Shown in pieces: positions 1 through 7,277 of a stretch of DNA of 35,577 nucleotides (positions are counted from its first letter, which is position 1; each line of letters opens with the position of its first letter). The DNA comes from Pseudomonas syringae (GTDB lineage Bacteria > Pseudomonadota > Gammaproteobacteria > Pseudomonadales > Pseudomonadaceae): contig NZ_WKEQ01000049.1 in the NCBI RefSeq assembly GCF_021605415.1, positions 1 to 35,577 of the forward strand, in the 5' to 3' direction. Under the pieces are notes generated by a model. The model was not told the DNA's origin. It did not search any database and was given only the letters and a program-made list of their open reading frames with translations. The position numbers were made by a program, and so were the translations under genes.

Positions 1-14
1 CGCTCCTACAGGGG
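1..14. repeat. Partial REP tail at window edge
   Basis: The first bases read CGCTCCTACAGGGG, the 3' arm of the GTAGGAGCGAGC...GCTCGCTCCTAC type of palindrome seen complete at 24034-24065. The other arm must lie outside the window. Confidence 0.5.
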
Positions 15-44
15 AACGGGTCACCTGGGGTGGCTCTTGTTCGT

Positions 45-371
45 TCAGCTGCCCGAGCCACCGCCCGCACCGCCGGTGCCACCACCTGCCGATCCGGTGC
101 CGCCGCCTGCGCCCGAACCCGAACCGCTGGCGCCACCATTGGTGCCGGTGCCCGTACCGGTAGAACCGGCGTTACCGGATCCATCATTGCCGGTGCTGTT
201 ACCGCCCGCAGGCGAGCCCGGGGTGTTATCCGGCGGCATGGTCGAACCGCTGGTGGCACCGGATTTGGTGCCGGTGGCATCCGTGCTGTCGTTCGAAGCG
301 GCGAAGCTGGCCGCCGAAGCGGTCGCCAACAGGCCGGCGAGTAGAAGTGAAGTGAGTTTGCGCGTCATCAT
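45..371 (-). CDS. Small secreted Gly/Ser/Thr-rich low-complexity protein
   Basis: A 108-residue protein of unknown function. It begins with a Sec signal peptide: MMTRK, then a hydrophobic run LTSLLLAGLLATASAASFA, with probable cleavage near residue 25. The mature part is almost only Gly, Ser, Thr, Ala, Asn and Asp, with GTGTGT, SGSGSG and GGGTG repeats and no cysteine or aromatic residue, so it is probably unfolded in the periplasm or outside the cell. I chose the ATG at 371 rather than one five codons upstream because GGAGAC lies about 5 bases before it. It is divergent from the AhpD-like gene at 569, and the roughly 200 bp between them must hold both promoters. Its low complexity also opens long reading frames on the other strand, which I do not believe. 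It is certain as an open frame with a good start, but no function can be assigned. Confidence 0.7.
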   Translation of the reverse strand: MMTRKLTSLLLAGLLATASAASFAASNDSTDATGTKSGATSGSTMPPDNTPGSPAGGNSTGNDGSGNAGSTGTGTGTNGGASGSGSGAGGGTGSAGGGTGGAGGGSGS

Positions 372-568
372 GGTTTGTCTCCGCAAAGTGGGTCGCTACC
401 TGATATTGGTCAGGCGAGGAGAGCGACGAGTGCCGACCGGATGACGAGCGGTCGGTTCGTTACAAGGTTTTTCCGGAAGTGGCCTACCCGTCTTCCGGGA
501 GATTGGCTATTTGTCCGGGGCCATAGCGGGACTAATTTAGTCACACATTCACATGCCTCGGAGCCACC

Positions 569-1009
569 ATGACAACTCGCCTCGATTTTTACACCGCTTC
601 CCCGGAGGCGCTCAAAGCCATGATCGCCCTGGAAACCGCCGTCTCGAAACTGCCGTTGGAAAAGTCACTGATCGAACTGGTCAAGCTGCGTTCCTCGCAG
701 ATCAATGGCTGCGCATTCTGCATCGACATGCACACCGCCGATGCAATCAAGGACGGCGAAACCCCGCGTCGTCTGTTCGCCGTGACCGCGTGGCGTGAAG
801 CCCCCTTCTTCACTGACCGCGAGCGCGCCGCACTGCTGTGGACTGAATCCCTGACCCAACTGAGCCTGACCCACGCCCCTGATGAAGACTACGACGTCGT
901 CGCGGCGCAGTTCTCGCCCAAGGAAATGGTCGACCTGACCGTGGCGATCAGCACCATCAACGGCTGGAACCGCCTGGCCGTCGGCTTCCGCAAAACCCCG
1001 CAGATCTAA
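569..1009 (+). CDS. Carboxymuconolactone decarboxylase/AhpD-like CxxC protein
   Basis: A 146-residue all-helical protein of the AhpD/CMD family. Members of this subgroup are peroxidase- or disulfide-active proteins that use a CxxC pair with a nearby His. The motif is present as NGCAFCIDMH at residues 46-55, giving Cys48, Cys51 and His55. It is preceded by the conserved EKSLIELVKLRSSQ helix and followed by the C-terminal NGWNRLAVGF segment typical of the family. The ATG at 569 follows a GGAG 6 bases upstream. It appears monocistronic: the upstream gene is divergent and the downstream 690 bp is a repeat array. Substrate and electron donor cannot be read from the sequence; cytosolic thiol-dependent detoxification of peroxides is the family-based inference. 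Confidence 0.88.
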   Translation: MTTRLDFYTASPEALKAMIALETAVSKLPLEKSLIELVKLRSSQINGCAFCIDMHTADAIKDGETPRRLFAVTAWREAPFFTDRERAALLWTESLTQLSLTHAPDEDYDVVAAQFSPKEMVDLTVAISTINGWNRLAVGFRKTPQI

Positions 1010-1098
1010 GACCTCCACGCAATTCCCGGCAGGAGCCAAGCCTGCTCGCTCCCACAATGTCTGGCGGTGAATCCGGATGTCATGAGCCAACACAATCC

Positions 1099-1190
1099 CT
1101 GTGGGAGCTGGCTTGCCAGCGATGAGGGCGGCATGGTCGACCTCTTCATCGACTGACCCGACGCTATCGCTGGCAAGCCAGGCTCCCACA
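1099..1190. repeat. REPIN, copy 1 of tandem array
   Basis: Arms CTGTGGGAGCTGGCTTGCCA... (1099-1123) and the inverted arm from ATCGCTGGC (1166-1190) flank about 42 bases. The right arm carries one extra G (CCAGGCTCCCAC). Confidence 0.9.
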
Positions 1191-1303
1191 AGATTTGGGG
1201 CGAATCGCAATGTCCGGTTTGACCCAAATCCCGGCAGGCGCCGAGCAGACTCGCTCCTACAATGTCTGGCGGTGAATCTGGACGTCATGAGCCAACACAA
1301 TCC

Positions 1304-1395
1304 CTGTGGGAGCTGGCTTGCCAGCGATGAGGGCGGCATGGTCGACCTCTTCATCGACTGACCCGACGCTATCGCTGGCAAGCCAGGCTCCCACA
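1304..1395. repeat. REPIN, copy 2 of tandem array
   Basis: Identical layout to the copy 205 bp upstream, including the extra G in the right arm, which shows duplication of the whole unit rather than independent insertion. Confidence 0.9.
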
Positions 1396-1472
1396 AGATT
1401 TGGGGCGAATCGCGATTTCCGGTTTGACCCAAATCCCGGCAGGCGCCGAGCAGACTCGCTCCTACAATCCCA

Positions 1473-1562
1473 GTGGGAGCAGCTTGCCAGCGATGAGGGT
1501 GGCATGATCGACGTCTTCATCGACTGACCCGACGCTATCGCTGGCAAGCCAGGCTCCCACAG
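1473..1562. repeat. REPIN, copy 3 of tandem array, shortened left side
   Basis: The left arm reads GTGGGAGCAGCTTGCCAGCG, with two bases lost relative to the other copies, and sits next to the 39-bp deletion. The right arm is unchanged. Confidence 0.88.
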
Positions 1563-1644
1563 GATTTGGGGCGAATCGCAATGTCCGGTTTGACCCAAAT
1601 CCCGGCAGGCGCCGAGCAGACTCGCTCCTACAGCAAGGAATGAA

Positions 1645-1674
1645 TTGCCGGGCTTAATAGGAAGCATTACTATT
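1645..1674 (+). promoter_or_regulatory. Candidate Fur-controlled promoter of fecI
   Basis: A -35-like TTGCCG (1645-1650) and a -10-like TACTAT (1668-1673) are 17 bp apart. The 19 bases 1656-1674, AATAGGAAGCATTACTATT, form an imperfect 9-1-9 palindrome (AATAG.AA / TT.CTATT) of the Fur-box kind and cover the -10. FecI-type sigma genes are usually Fur-repressed, so position and function agree. The match to the Fur consensus is only moderate, about 10 of 19 positions. Confidence 0.45.
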
Positions 1675-1700
1675 CACGGCCCTTTCCCCAGCACGCTGCA

Positions 1701-2201
1701 ATGAACCCCATGCTGCCCCGCAGACCCGGCTTCCTCGAACATTACGAAGAGTTGATCGGCACCTGGACTCGTCGCCTGCGCAACCGTCAGCAGGCCGAAG
1801 ACTTGGCGCACGACACCTTTGTGCGGGTGCTTGAATCCGATGCGGCAGCGGTGCAACAGCCCCGTGCATATTTGCACCAGACCGCGCGCAACATCGCTGT
1901 GGACGGTTATCGGCGCGAGGATCGGCGCGGTGCGGTGGAGTCGGAGACGTTCGATCACAGTGCTTCGCCAACCGGCGACCCGGAGCATTACATGCATGCG
2001 ATCCAGTTGGCCGACTCCATTGAACGGGCGCTCGCCGAACTGCCGGTCAATTGTCGTCGGATTTTCGTCTGGCAGAAGATCGAAGGCCTGACCCAGGCGG
2101 AAATCGCCGAGCGCCTCGGGCTGTCTAGGAACATGGTGGAAAAGTATATGATCCGCACCCTGCGGCATCTGCGTGATCGCCTGGACGGGGCGCAATCATG
2201 A
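1701..2201 (+). CDS. fecI: ECF sigma factor, FecI-type
   Basis: A 166-residue sigma-70 family factor of the extracytoplasmic-function, iron-starvation class. Region 2 spans about residues 12-75 (the QAEDLAHDTFVRVLE helix and the RAYLHQTARN segment). Region 4 spans about 110-160 with the helix-turn-helix LTQAEIAERLGLSRNMVEKY. There is no region 1 or 3, as usual for ECF factors. It should direct RNA polymerase to the fecA promoter when FecR relays the signal from a ligand-loaded receptor. It is followed by fecR and fecA in the classical order. The start ATG at 1701 has only a weak ribosome site; an internal ATG three codons on is possible. The 88 bp before fecR contain a repeat remnant. Confidence 0.93.
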   Translation: MNPMLPRRPGFLEHYEELIGTWTRRLRNRQQAEDLAHDTFVRVLESDAAAVQQPRAYLHQTARNIAVDGYRREDRRGAVESETFDHSASPTGDPEHYMHAIQLADSIERALAELPVNCRRIFVWQKIEGLTQAEIAERLGLSRNMVEKYMIRTLRHLRDRLDGAQS

Positions 2202-2216
2202 GGTGTCGTGACGCGC

Positions 2217-2239
2217 AAAAGATCGCAGCCTCCGGCAGC
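2217..2239. repeat. Half of a pseudomonad hairpin repeat in the fecI-fecR gap
   Basis: AAAAGATCGCAGCCTCCGGC followed by AGC is repeated exactly at 27622-27644. It is part of the composite palindromic repeats described at 18331 and 27605. Confidence 0.6.
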
Positions 2240-2289
2240 GCCGACACGAGCAGATTCCCTTTTGAACCCTCAGCCAAACAGGACATTCC

Positions 2290-3273
2290 ATGACGGATAT
2301 TCGTGATTGTGCGTGCGGGCGAACAACGGTGCGCGATGAGGCGGCACGCTGGTTTGTGCGTTTGCAGGAGCCGGCCGTCAGTGTCGACGAGCAGCAGCGC
2401 TTTGATGCCTGGCTGGCCGAGCACCCTCAGCACCGTGACGAATTCCTCTTGCTGCAGGGCTTGTGGTCGGCAGCCGATTTAGTGCCGACGCAGCGTCTTG
2501 AAGCCTTGTGCGAACCCCCGCCGCCACGACGCAAACGTCCGCCACTGGTGCGTTACGTCGTGGCAGCCGGCCTGCTGGCGGTGGCGATCGGTCTGGGGTT
2601 GTTCAGCGGTTTGAATGACCCGCGCGGTTACCGCGCCGATTTCGCCACGGTGCTCGGCGAACGTCGGCATGTCGCGTTGCCGGACGGTTCGACGATGGAT
2701 CTCAACAGTCGCAGCCACGTTCAGGTGCGCTATGAAAAACATCGCCGCGTCGTCGAGTTGAGCGAGGGCGAGGCGATGTTCAGCGTCCAGCACGACAGCG
2801 ATCGGCCGTTCGTGGTCGAGGCCGGCAGCGGTAAGGTCACGGTCACCGGCACGCGCTTCGATGTGCGCCGCGACCCCATGCAAACCCGGGTCGCGGTGGA
2901 GCAGGGCACGGTGAAAGTGCAGGGCAGTCATGCGCCGGAGGACGAGTTCGTCAGCCTCACCGCTGGCCTCGGCACTCAGGTCGATGAGCAAGGCAAAGTG
3001 GCCGCCGCGTATGCGATCGATCCGGCGCAACTGACGGCCTGGCGCAGCGGCAAACTGGTGTTCAACAATGCCAGCCTCGGTGAAGTGGCGGCAGAAGTGT
3101 CGCGCTATCGCGATAAGCCGTTGACCGTTGCAAACCCCGCTATCGCCAATCTGCGCCTGACCAGCGTGTTCAAATCCGACAACACCGACGCCTTGCTCAA
3201 AGCCCTGCCGAGCATCCTGCCGGTGGCCGTGCGCAACCTGCCGGATGGCAGTCAGGAAATAATTTCAAAATAA
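2290..3273 (+). CDS. fecR: FecR-type anti-sigma factor / transmembrane signal relay
   Basis: A 327-residue inner-membrane regulator. The N-terminal cytoplasmic anti-sigma domain is at residues 15-62, with three conserved tryptophans (W21, W41, W59) and the FDAWLAEHPQH motif. A basic stretch PRRKRP precedes one membrane segment at about 87-107, followed by the periplasmic FecR domain at about 115-215 (GERRHVALPDGSTMDLNS). A C-terminal STN-like region binds the receptor's signalling domain. In this family the protein holds the sigma factor until the outer-membrane receptor is occupied and TonB is energised, then intramembrane processing releases an active fragment. The ATG at 2290 is preceded by AGGACATTCC. 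Its last codons overlap a GGAAATAATT motif like the -35 of the E. coli fecA promoter. Confidence 0.93.
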   Translation: MTDIRDCACGRTTVRDEAARWFVRLQEPAVSVDEQQRFDAWLAEHPQHRDEFLLLQGLWSAADLVPTQRLEALCEPPPPRRKRPPLVRYVVAAGLLAVAIGLGLFSGLNDPRGYRADFATVLGERRHVALPDGSTMDLNSRSHVQVRYEKHRRVVELSEGEAMFSVQHDSDRPFVVEAGSGKVTVTGTRFDVRRDPMQTRVAVEQGTVKVQGSHAPEDEFVSLTAGLGTQVDEQGKVAAAYAIDPAQLTAWRSGKLVFNNASLGEVAAEVSRYRDKPLTVANPAIANLRLTSVFKSDNTDALLKALPSILPVAVRNLPDGSQEIISK

Positions 3274-3301
3274 AATTCAGGTTTTTTTCGAGTTCATCGT
3301 C
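3255..3301 (+). promoter_or_regulatory. Possible FecI-dependent promoter region of fecA
   Basis: GGAAATAATT at 3255-3264 matches the -35 start of the E. coli fecA promoter as I remember it. I do not see a convincing TGTCC-like -10 at the proper 16-17 bp spacing; a CGTC occurs further down at 3298-3301. The region is AT-rich compared with its surroundings. This is a weak call. Confidence 0.25.
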
Positions 3302-3370
3302 TTCCTGTCAACTGCAACTGGTTTGCATTAACAGACGCACACTCTTGCGATCCACAGGACTCCGTTCGAC

Positions 3371-5794
3371 GTGAAAAACACCCTCGCCAACAACAAAAAA
3401 ATCCCCTGGTTGCCGCTCGCGCTTGCGCTGGCGGTCAATACCGCCACGCCGCTGGCCATTGCCGCCGAGGCCATTCATATCCGCGCACAGCCGTTGGGTC
3501 AGGCCTTGAGCGAACTGGGCCGGCAGACGTCGCTGCAAGTGTTTTTCAGCCCCGATCTGGTCGCCGGCAAACAAGCGCCGGCGGTGGAGGGTGATCTCTC
3601 GCCGGAGCAAGCCTTGCGTGAATTGCTCCAGGGTAGCGACCTGAATTATCAGATTAACGAAGGCTCGGTGACCTTGGCGCCGGCACCAACGGCCGCCGCC
3701 GGTGGCCCGTTGGAACTGGGTGTGACCGACATCAAAGTGGTCGGCGACTGGCTCGGCGACGCCGACGCTGCCGTGGTGCAGAATCACCCTGGCGCGCGCA
3801 CGGTGATCCGTCGCGAAGCCATGGTCGAGCAGGGCGCCATGAACGTTGGCGACGTGTTGCGCCGTGTACCCGGTGTGCAAGTGCAGGAAGCCAACGGCAC
3901 TGGCGGCAGCGACATCTCGCTGAACGTCGGCGTGCGCGGCCTCACTTCGCGCCTGTCGCCACGCTCGACGGTGTTGATTGACGGCGTACCGGCGGCGTTT
4001 GCGCCGTACGGCCAGCCGCAACTGTCGATGGCACCGATTTCCTCCGGCAATCTCGACAGCATCGACGTGGTACGCGGCGCCGGTTCGGTGCGCTACGGGC
4101 CACAAAACGTCGGCGGCGTGATCAACTTCGTGACCCGTGCGATCCCGGAAAAAACCACCGGTGAAATCGGCACCACCCTGGAAACGTCGCAGCACGGCGG
4201 CTGGAAGCACATCGACACCGCTTTCCTCGGCGGCACGGCCGACAACGGCATCGGCATGGCGCTGTTGTACTCGGGCGTGAATGGCAACGGTTACCGCGAG
4301 CGCAACCAAAGCAACGACATCGACGACGTGATCCTCAAGACCCACTGGGCGCCGACGGATCAGGACGATTTCAGTCTCAACTTTCACTATTACGACGCCA
4401 GCGCCGACATGCCCGGCGGCCTCACGCAGCAGCAGTACGACGACAAGCCGTTCCAGTCGGATCGCGATTACGACGGCTTCACCGGGCGGCGCAAAGACGT
4501 GTCGTTCAAGTGGATCCGCCAGATCGACGAGCGCACCCAGGCCGAAGTGCTGACCTACTATTCCGACAGCTTCCGTGGCAGCACCATCGCCGCCCGCGAC
4601 CAGAAAACCCTCAGCTCGTTTCCGCGGTCCTACTACACGTTGGGCATTGAACCGCGCGTGTCTCGCGTCTTTGATGTCGGCCCGACCACCCAGGAAGTCA
4701 GCGTCGGTTATCGCTACCTCAAAGAAGCGATGCACGAGCAATCCAGCCGACTCGCGCTGGTCAACAATCAACCGGTGGTGACGCCGACATCCGACGGTCA
4801 CGTGTTCCAGGATCGCACCGGCGGCACCGAAGCGAACTCGGTCTACATCGACAACAAGATCGATGTCGGCAACTGGACGGTGACGCCGGGCATTCGCTTC
4901 GAGCACATCAGCACCGACTGGCACGACCGCGCGGTGCTCGATACCGCCGGCCGGCGCGTTCCGGAGAAAAACCGCAGCATCGAGAGCAACGAACCGCTGC
5001 CGGCGCTGAGCGTGATGTATCACATGTCCGATGCGTGGAAGTTGTTTGCCAACTACGAGACCTCGTTCGGCAGCCTGCAATATTTTCAGCTCGGCCAGGG
5101 TGGCTCGGGCGATGAAACCGCCAACGGCCTGGAGCCGGAAAAGGCCAAGACTTACGAAATCGGCACACGTTTCAACGATGACGTGTGGGGCGGGGAAGTG
5201 ACGCTGTTCTACATCGACTTCGATCACGAACTGCAATACGTCAGTAATGACGTCGGCTGGAGCAACCTCGGCGCAACCAAACACCAGGGCATCGAAGCGT
5301 CGGTGCACTACGACCTGGCGGCACTCGATCCACGTCTTGATGGCCTGACCGCCAATGCTGGGGTCACGTACACCCGCGCCACGTACGAAGGCGAAATTCC
5401 CGGCTTCAAGGGCCGCGACCTGCCGTATTACTCGCGTCAGGTCGCGACCGTCGGCCTGCGTTACGACGTCAATCGCTGGACTTACAACATCGACGGTTTT
5501 GCCCAGTCCAAGCAGCGCGCACCGGGCACCGGCGTGAACGCCGACGGCAGTTTCAGCAACAACTACATCACCGAAGGCACGGCAGACGGGCAGTACGGCG
5601 ACATTCCGGGTTATGTCACCTGGAACGTGCGCGGCGGTTATGACTTCGGTTCACAGTTGTCGAACCTGAAGGTCGGCGCCGGGGTGAAAAACATCTTCGA
5701 CAAGCAATATTTCACCCGCTCCAGCGACAACAACGCGGGCATGTACGTGGGCACACCGCGCACGTTCTTTGTGCAGGCCAGCGTTGGTTTCTGA
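3371..5794 (+). CDS. fecA: TonB-dependent ferric citrate receptor FecA
   Basis: An 807-residue outer-membrane receptor. It has a signal peptide (residues 1-32, ending AIAA before EAIHIRAQ), an STN signalling domain (about 33-105), a TonB box TDIKVVG (119-125), a plug domain (about 130-255) and a 22-strand barrel ending in the outer-membrane C-terminal Phe (QASVGF). Long stretches match E. coli FecA from memory: VVGDWLGDA, FAPYGQPQLS, IDVVRGAGSVRYGPQ, GGVINFVTRAIP, ADMPGGL and GVKNIFDKQYF. This points to ferric dicitrate rather than another siderophore. The STN domain is the part that signals to FecR. It starts with GTG at 3371 and has a poor ribosome site. The fecBCDE inner-membrane transporter genes do not follow, so uptake past the periplasm must rely on genes elsewhere. 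Confidence 0.93.
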   Translation: MKNTLANNKKIPWLPLALALAVNTATPLAIAAEAIHIRAQPLGQALSELGRQTSLQVFFSPDLVAGKQAPAVEGDLSPEQALRELLQGSDLNYQINEGSVTLAPAPTAAAGGPLELGVTDIKVVGDWLGDADAAVVQNHPGARTVIRREAMVEQGAMNVGDVLRRVPGVQVQEANGTGGSDISLNVGVRGLTSRLSPRSTVLIDGVPAAFAPYGQPQLSMAPISSGNLDSIDVVRGAGSVRYGPQNVGGVINFVTRAIPEKTTGEIGTTLETSQHGGWKHIDTAFLGGTADNGIGMALLYSGVNGNGYRERNQSNDIDDVILKTHWAPTDQDDFSLNFHYYDASADMPGGLTQQQYDDKPFQSDRDYDGFTGRRKDVSFKWIRQIDERTQAEVLTYYSDSFRGSTIAARDQKTLSSFPRSYYTLGIEPRVSRVFDVGPTTQEVSVGYRYLKEAMHEQSSRLALVNNQPVVTPTSDGHVFQDRTGGTEANSVYIDNKIDVGNWTVTPGIRFEHISTDWHDRAVLDTAGRRVPEKNRSIESNEPLPALSVMYHMSDAWKLFANYETSFGSLQYFQLGQGGSGDETANGLEPEKAKTYEIGTRFNDDVWGGEVTLFYIDFDHELQYVSNDVGWSNLGATKHQGIEASVHYDLAALDPRLDGLTANAGVTYTRATYEGEIPGFKGRDLPYYSRQVATVGLRYDVNRWTYNIDGFAQSKQRAPGTGVNADGSFSNNYITEGTADGQYGDIPGYVTWNVRGGYDFGSQLSNLKVGAGVKNIFDKQYFTRSSDNNAGMYVGTPRTFFVQASVGF

Positions 5795-5861
5795 TTGGTA
5801 TCGACCTGATCGCGGGTAAACACGTTCGCGTTATGGTTTGTGGTCATGACCCAAATTTTCT

Positions 5862-5893
5862 GTAGGCGCCGGGCTTGCCCGGTTCCTGCAGGG
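5862..5893. repeat. REP remnant after fecA
   Basis: TGTAGG and CCTGCA enclose CCGGGCTTGCCCGG, a short stable hairpin of the REP class without a T-tract. Confidence 0.6.
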
Positions 5894-5925
5894 ATCGTGG
5901 GCACCAAAAATGGCGGGCACGAGTT

Positions 5926-5945
5926 GCCGCAGGCTGCGGTTTTTT
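5926..5945 (+). terminator. Rho-independent terminator of fecA
   Basis: The stem CCGCA-GGC-TGCGG (5927-5939) is followed at once by six T (5940-5945). It lies 130 bp after fecA and 5 bp before the end of the convergent MFS gene. Confidence 0.65.
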
Positions 5946-5950
5946 CCGTT

Positions 5951-7102
5951 CTAAACCTTCAACACTTTCCCGCCTATCGCCACCGCCACCAGCAGCACTG
6001 CCATCAACCCGAAGGCAAAGCTCAAACTGCTGGCATGGGCGACGAAACCGATTACCGCCGGCCCCGCCAGAATACCTGCGTAACCCAGGGTGGTGATGGC
6101 CGGGACGGCGATGCTTTCCGGCATCACGGTTTGTTTACCCACGGCGGTATAGAGCACCGGCACGATGTTCGAACACCCCGCACCGACCAGTGCATAACCG
6201 ACCAGCGCTGCTTGCCAGCTCGGCGCGAACGTTGCCAAAAATAGCCCCGCCGCTGCCGTCAAACCGCCGAACAGAATCACCCGTGTCGCACCCAGTCGCC
6301 GCACGATCCGGTCACCGGTCAAACGACCCGCTGTCATGGTCAGGGCAAACGCCGCATAGCCCAATCCCGCATAAGCCGTCGCAATCCCGCGCTCCTGAAT
6401 CAGAAACACCGCGCTCCAGTCCAGCGCCGCGCCTTCGGTGAGGAACACGATGAAGCACATCCCGCCTATGAACAGCACGATGCCATGGGGCACCGCAAAT
6501 GCAGGACCCGAACTCTCGCTGCCATAAGGCAACATGTGCGGCACGGCTTTGAGCATGGCCGCGATCAACACCGCCACCACCACCAGCATCGCCGCCAACG
6601 GTGACAGACCCAGACCGAGCAAGGCGCTGACACCGGCCGCACCGACAATACCGCCCAGGCTGAACAGACCATGAAACCCCGACATCATGTTTTTGCCGCT
6701 GGCCCGCTCGACGATCACCGCTTGCAGATTCACCGTCGAATCCACCGTGCCCAGCCCGGCGCCAAACATGAATAACGTGGCGACCAACGCGGGAATCGAC
6801 GACACCGTCGCCAGCAACGGCAACGCCGCACAGATCAGCAGCGTGCCGCCCGTGGCCACGCGCCGGCAACCGAATCGCGTGGCCAGAATACCCGCCAACG
6901 GCATCGCCAGAATCGAACCCACGCCCAGGCACAACAGCAGCAGGCCCAGCGTCCCTTCATCCAGCCCGGCCCGCGCCTTGGCATACGGCACCAATGGCGC
7001 CCAGGCCGCGATGCCGAGGCCGGCGATGAAAAAGGCGATGCGGGTGGAGATCTGCTCCAAGCGTCCGGGAACAAAAGGGGTTTGGGCATTGAGACTGGTC
7101 AT
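5951..7102 (-). CDS. MFS transporter, YbjJ-like
   Basis: A 383-residue inner-membrane protein with about 12 hydrophobic segments and the MFS loop 2-3 signature GILATRFGCRR. The remaining sequence (GLGTVDSTVNLQAV, SGFHGLFSLGG, LTEGAALDWSAVFL) resembles the poorly characterised YbjJ group of putative exporters. I placed the start at the ATG at 7102, since AAGGA lies 5 bases upstream; five codons further upstream is another ATG without a ribosome site. It is divergent from the DapF-like gene at 7278, sharing a 175-bp intergenic region with a weak inverted repeat ATGTT (7186-7190) / AACAT (7199-7203). The substrate is unknown; a shared promoter region could mean it exports something related to that enzyme, but this is a guess. 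Confidence 0.87.
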   Translation of the reverse strand: MTSLNAQTPFVPGRLEQISTRIAFFIAGLGIAAWAPLVPYAKARAGLDEGTLGLLLLCLGVGSILAMPLAGILATRFGCRRVATGGTLLICAALPLLATVSSIPALVATLFMFGAGLGTVDSTVNLQAVIVERASGKNMMSGFHGLFSLGGIVGAAGVSALLGLGLSPLAAMLVVVAVLIAAMLKAVPHMLPYGSESSGPAFAVPHGIVLFIGGMCFIVFLTEGAALDWSAVFLIQERGIATAYAGLGYAAFALTMTAGRLTGDRIVRRLGATRVILFGGLTAAAGLFLATFAPSWQAALVGYALVGAGCSNIVPVLYTAVGKQTVMPESIAVPAITTLGYAGILAGPAVIGFVAHASSLSFAFGLMAVLLVAVAIGGKVLKV

Positions 7103-7277
7103 ATCGATCCTTGGCAAAAAACGTCACGTCCCCGAAGGACACCCAGGCCGGGTCTGAGGTTCAGGCGCCTATCCTTGCACAAGGCATGTTCGATCCAAAA
7201 CATACAAGCCAGATCTTTCGATTTTGTTTTTCCTTTACAGTGGCCGCCATCGATCCGGCGGGTAAAGGGGCTTTTTC

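Larger units (their letters stand above)
1021..1633. repeat. Tandem array of three REPIN-containing 205-bp units
   Basis: A unit beginning CCGGCAGG at 1026 recurs at 1231 and 1436, exactly 205 bp apart, and again as a partial unit at 1602. The third interval is 166 bp because about 39 bp between the CTCCTACAAT stretch and the REP arm is missing. Each unit contains one REPIN. Units differ by only a few bases, so the amplification looks recent. No gene is visible in the stretch; the frames that cross it are repeat translations. Confidence 0.95.

Noticed and set aside
30..444. Plus-strand Pro- or Thr/Ala/Arg-rich frames opposite the secreted protein
   Set aside because: They exist only because the Gly/Ser codons of the real gene are stop-free on the other strand; no ribosome site and no domain.
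665..1432. 255-codon minus-strand frame
   Set aside because: Half is antisense to the AhpD-like gene and the rest is translated REPIN repeat, with the same peptide block occurring twice.
1021..1633. CRISPR-like array
   Set aside because: Period is 205 bp, the spacers are also repeated, and the units contain REP palindromes; no cas gene is near.
3308..5308. 666-codon open frame on the minus strand
   Set aside because: It lies fully inside fecA, which has complete domains and a clear C-terminus. The frame is a high-GC mirror with His/Arg/Val-rich composition and no recognisable domain.
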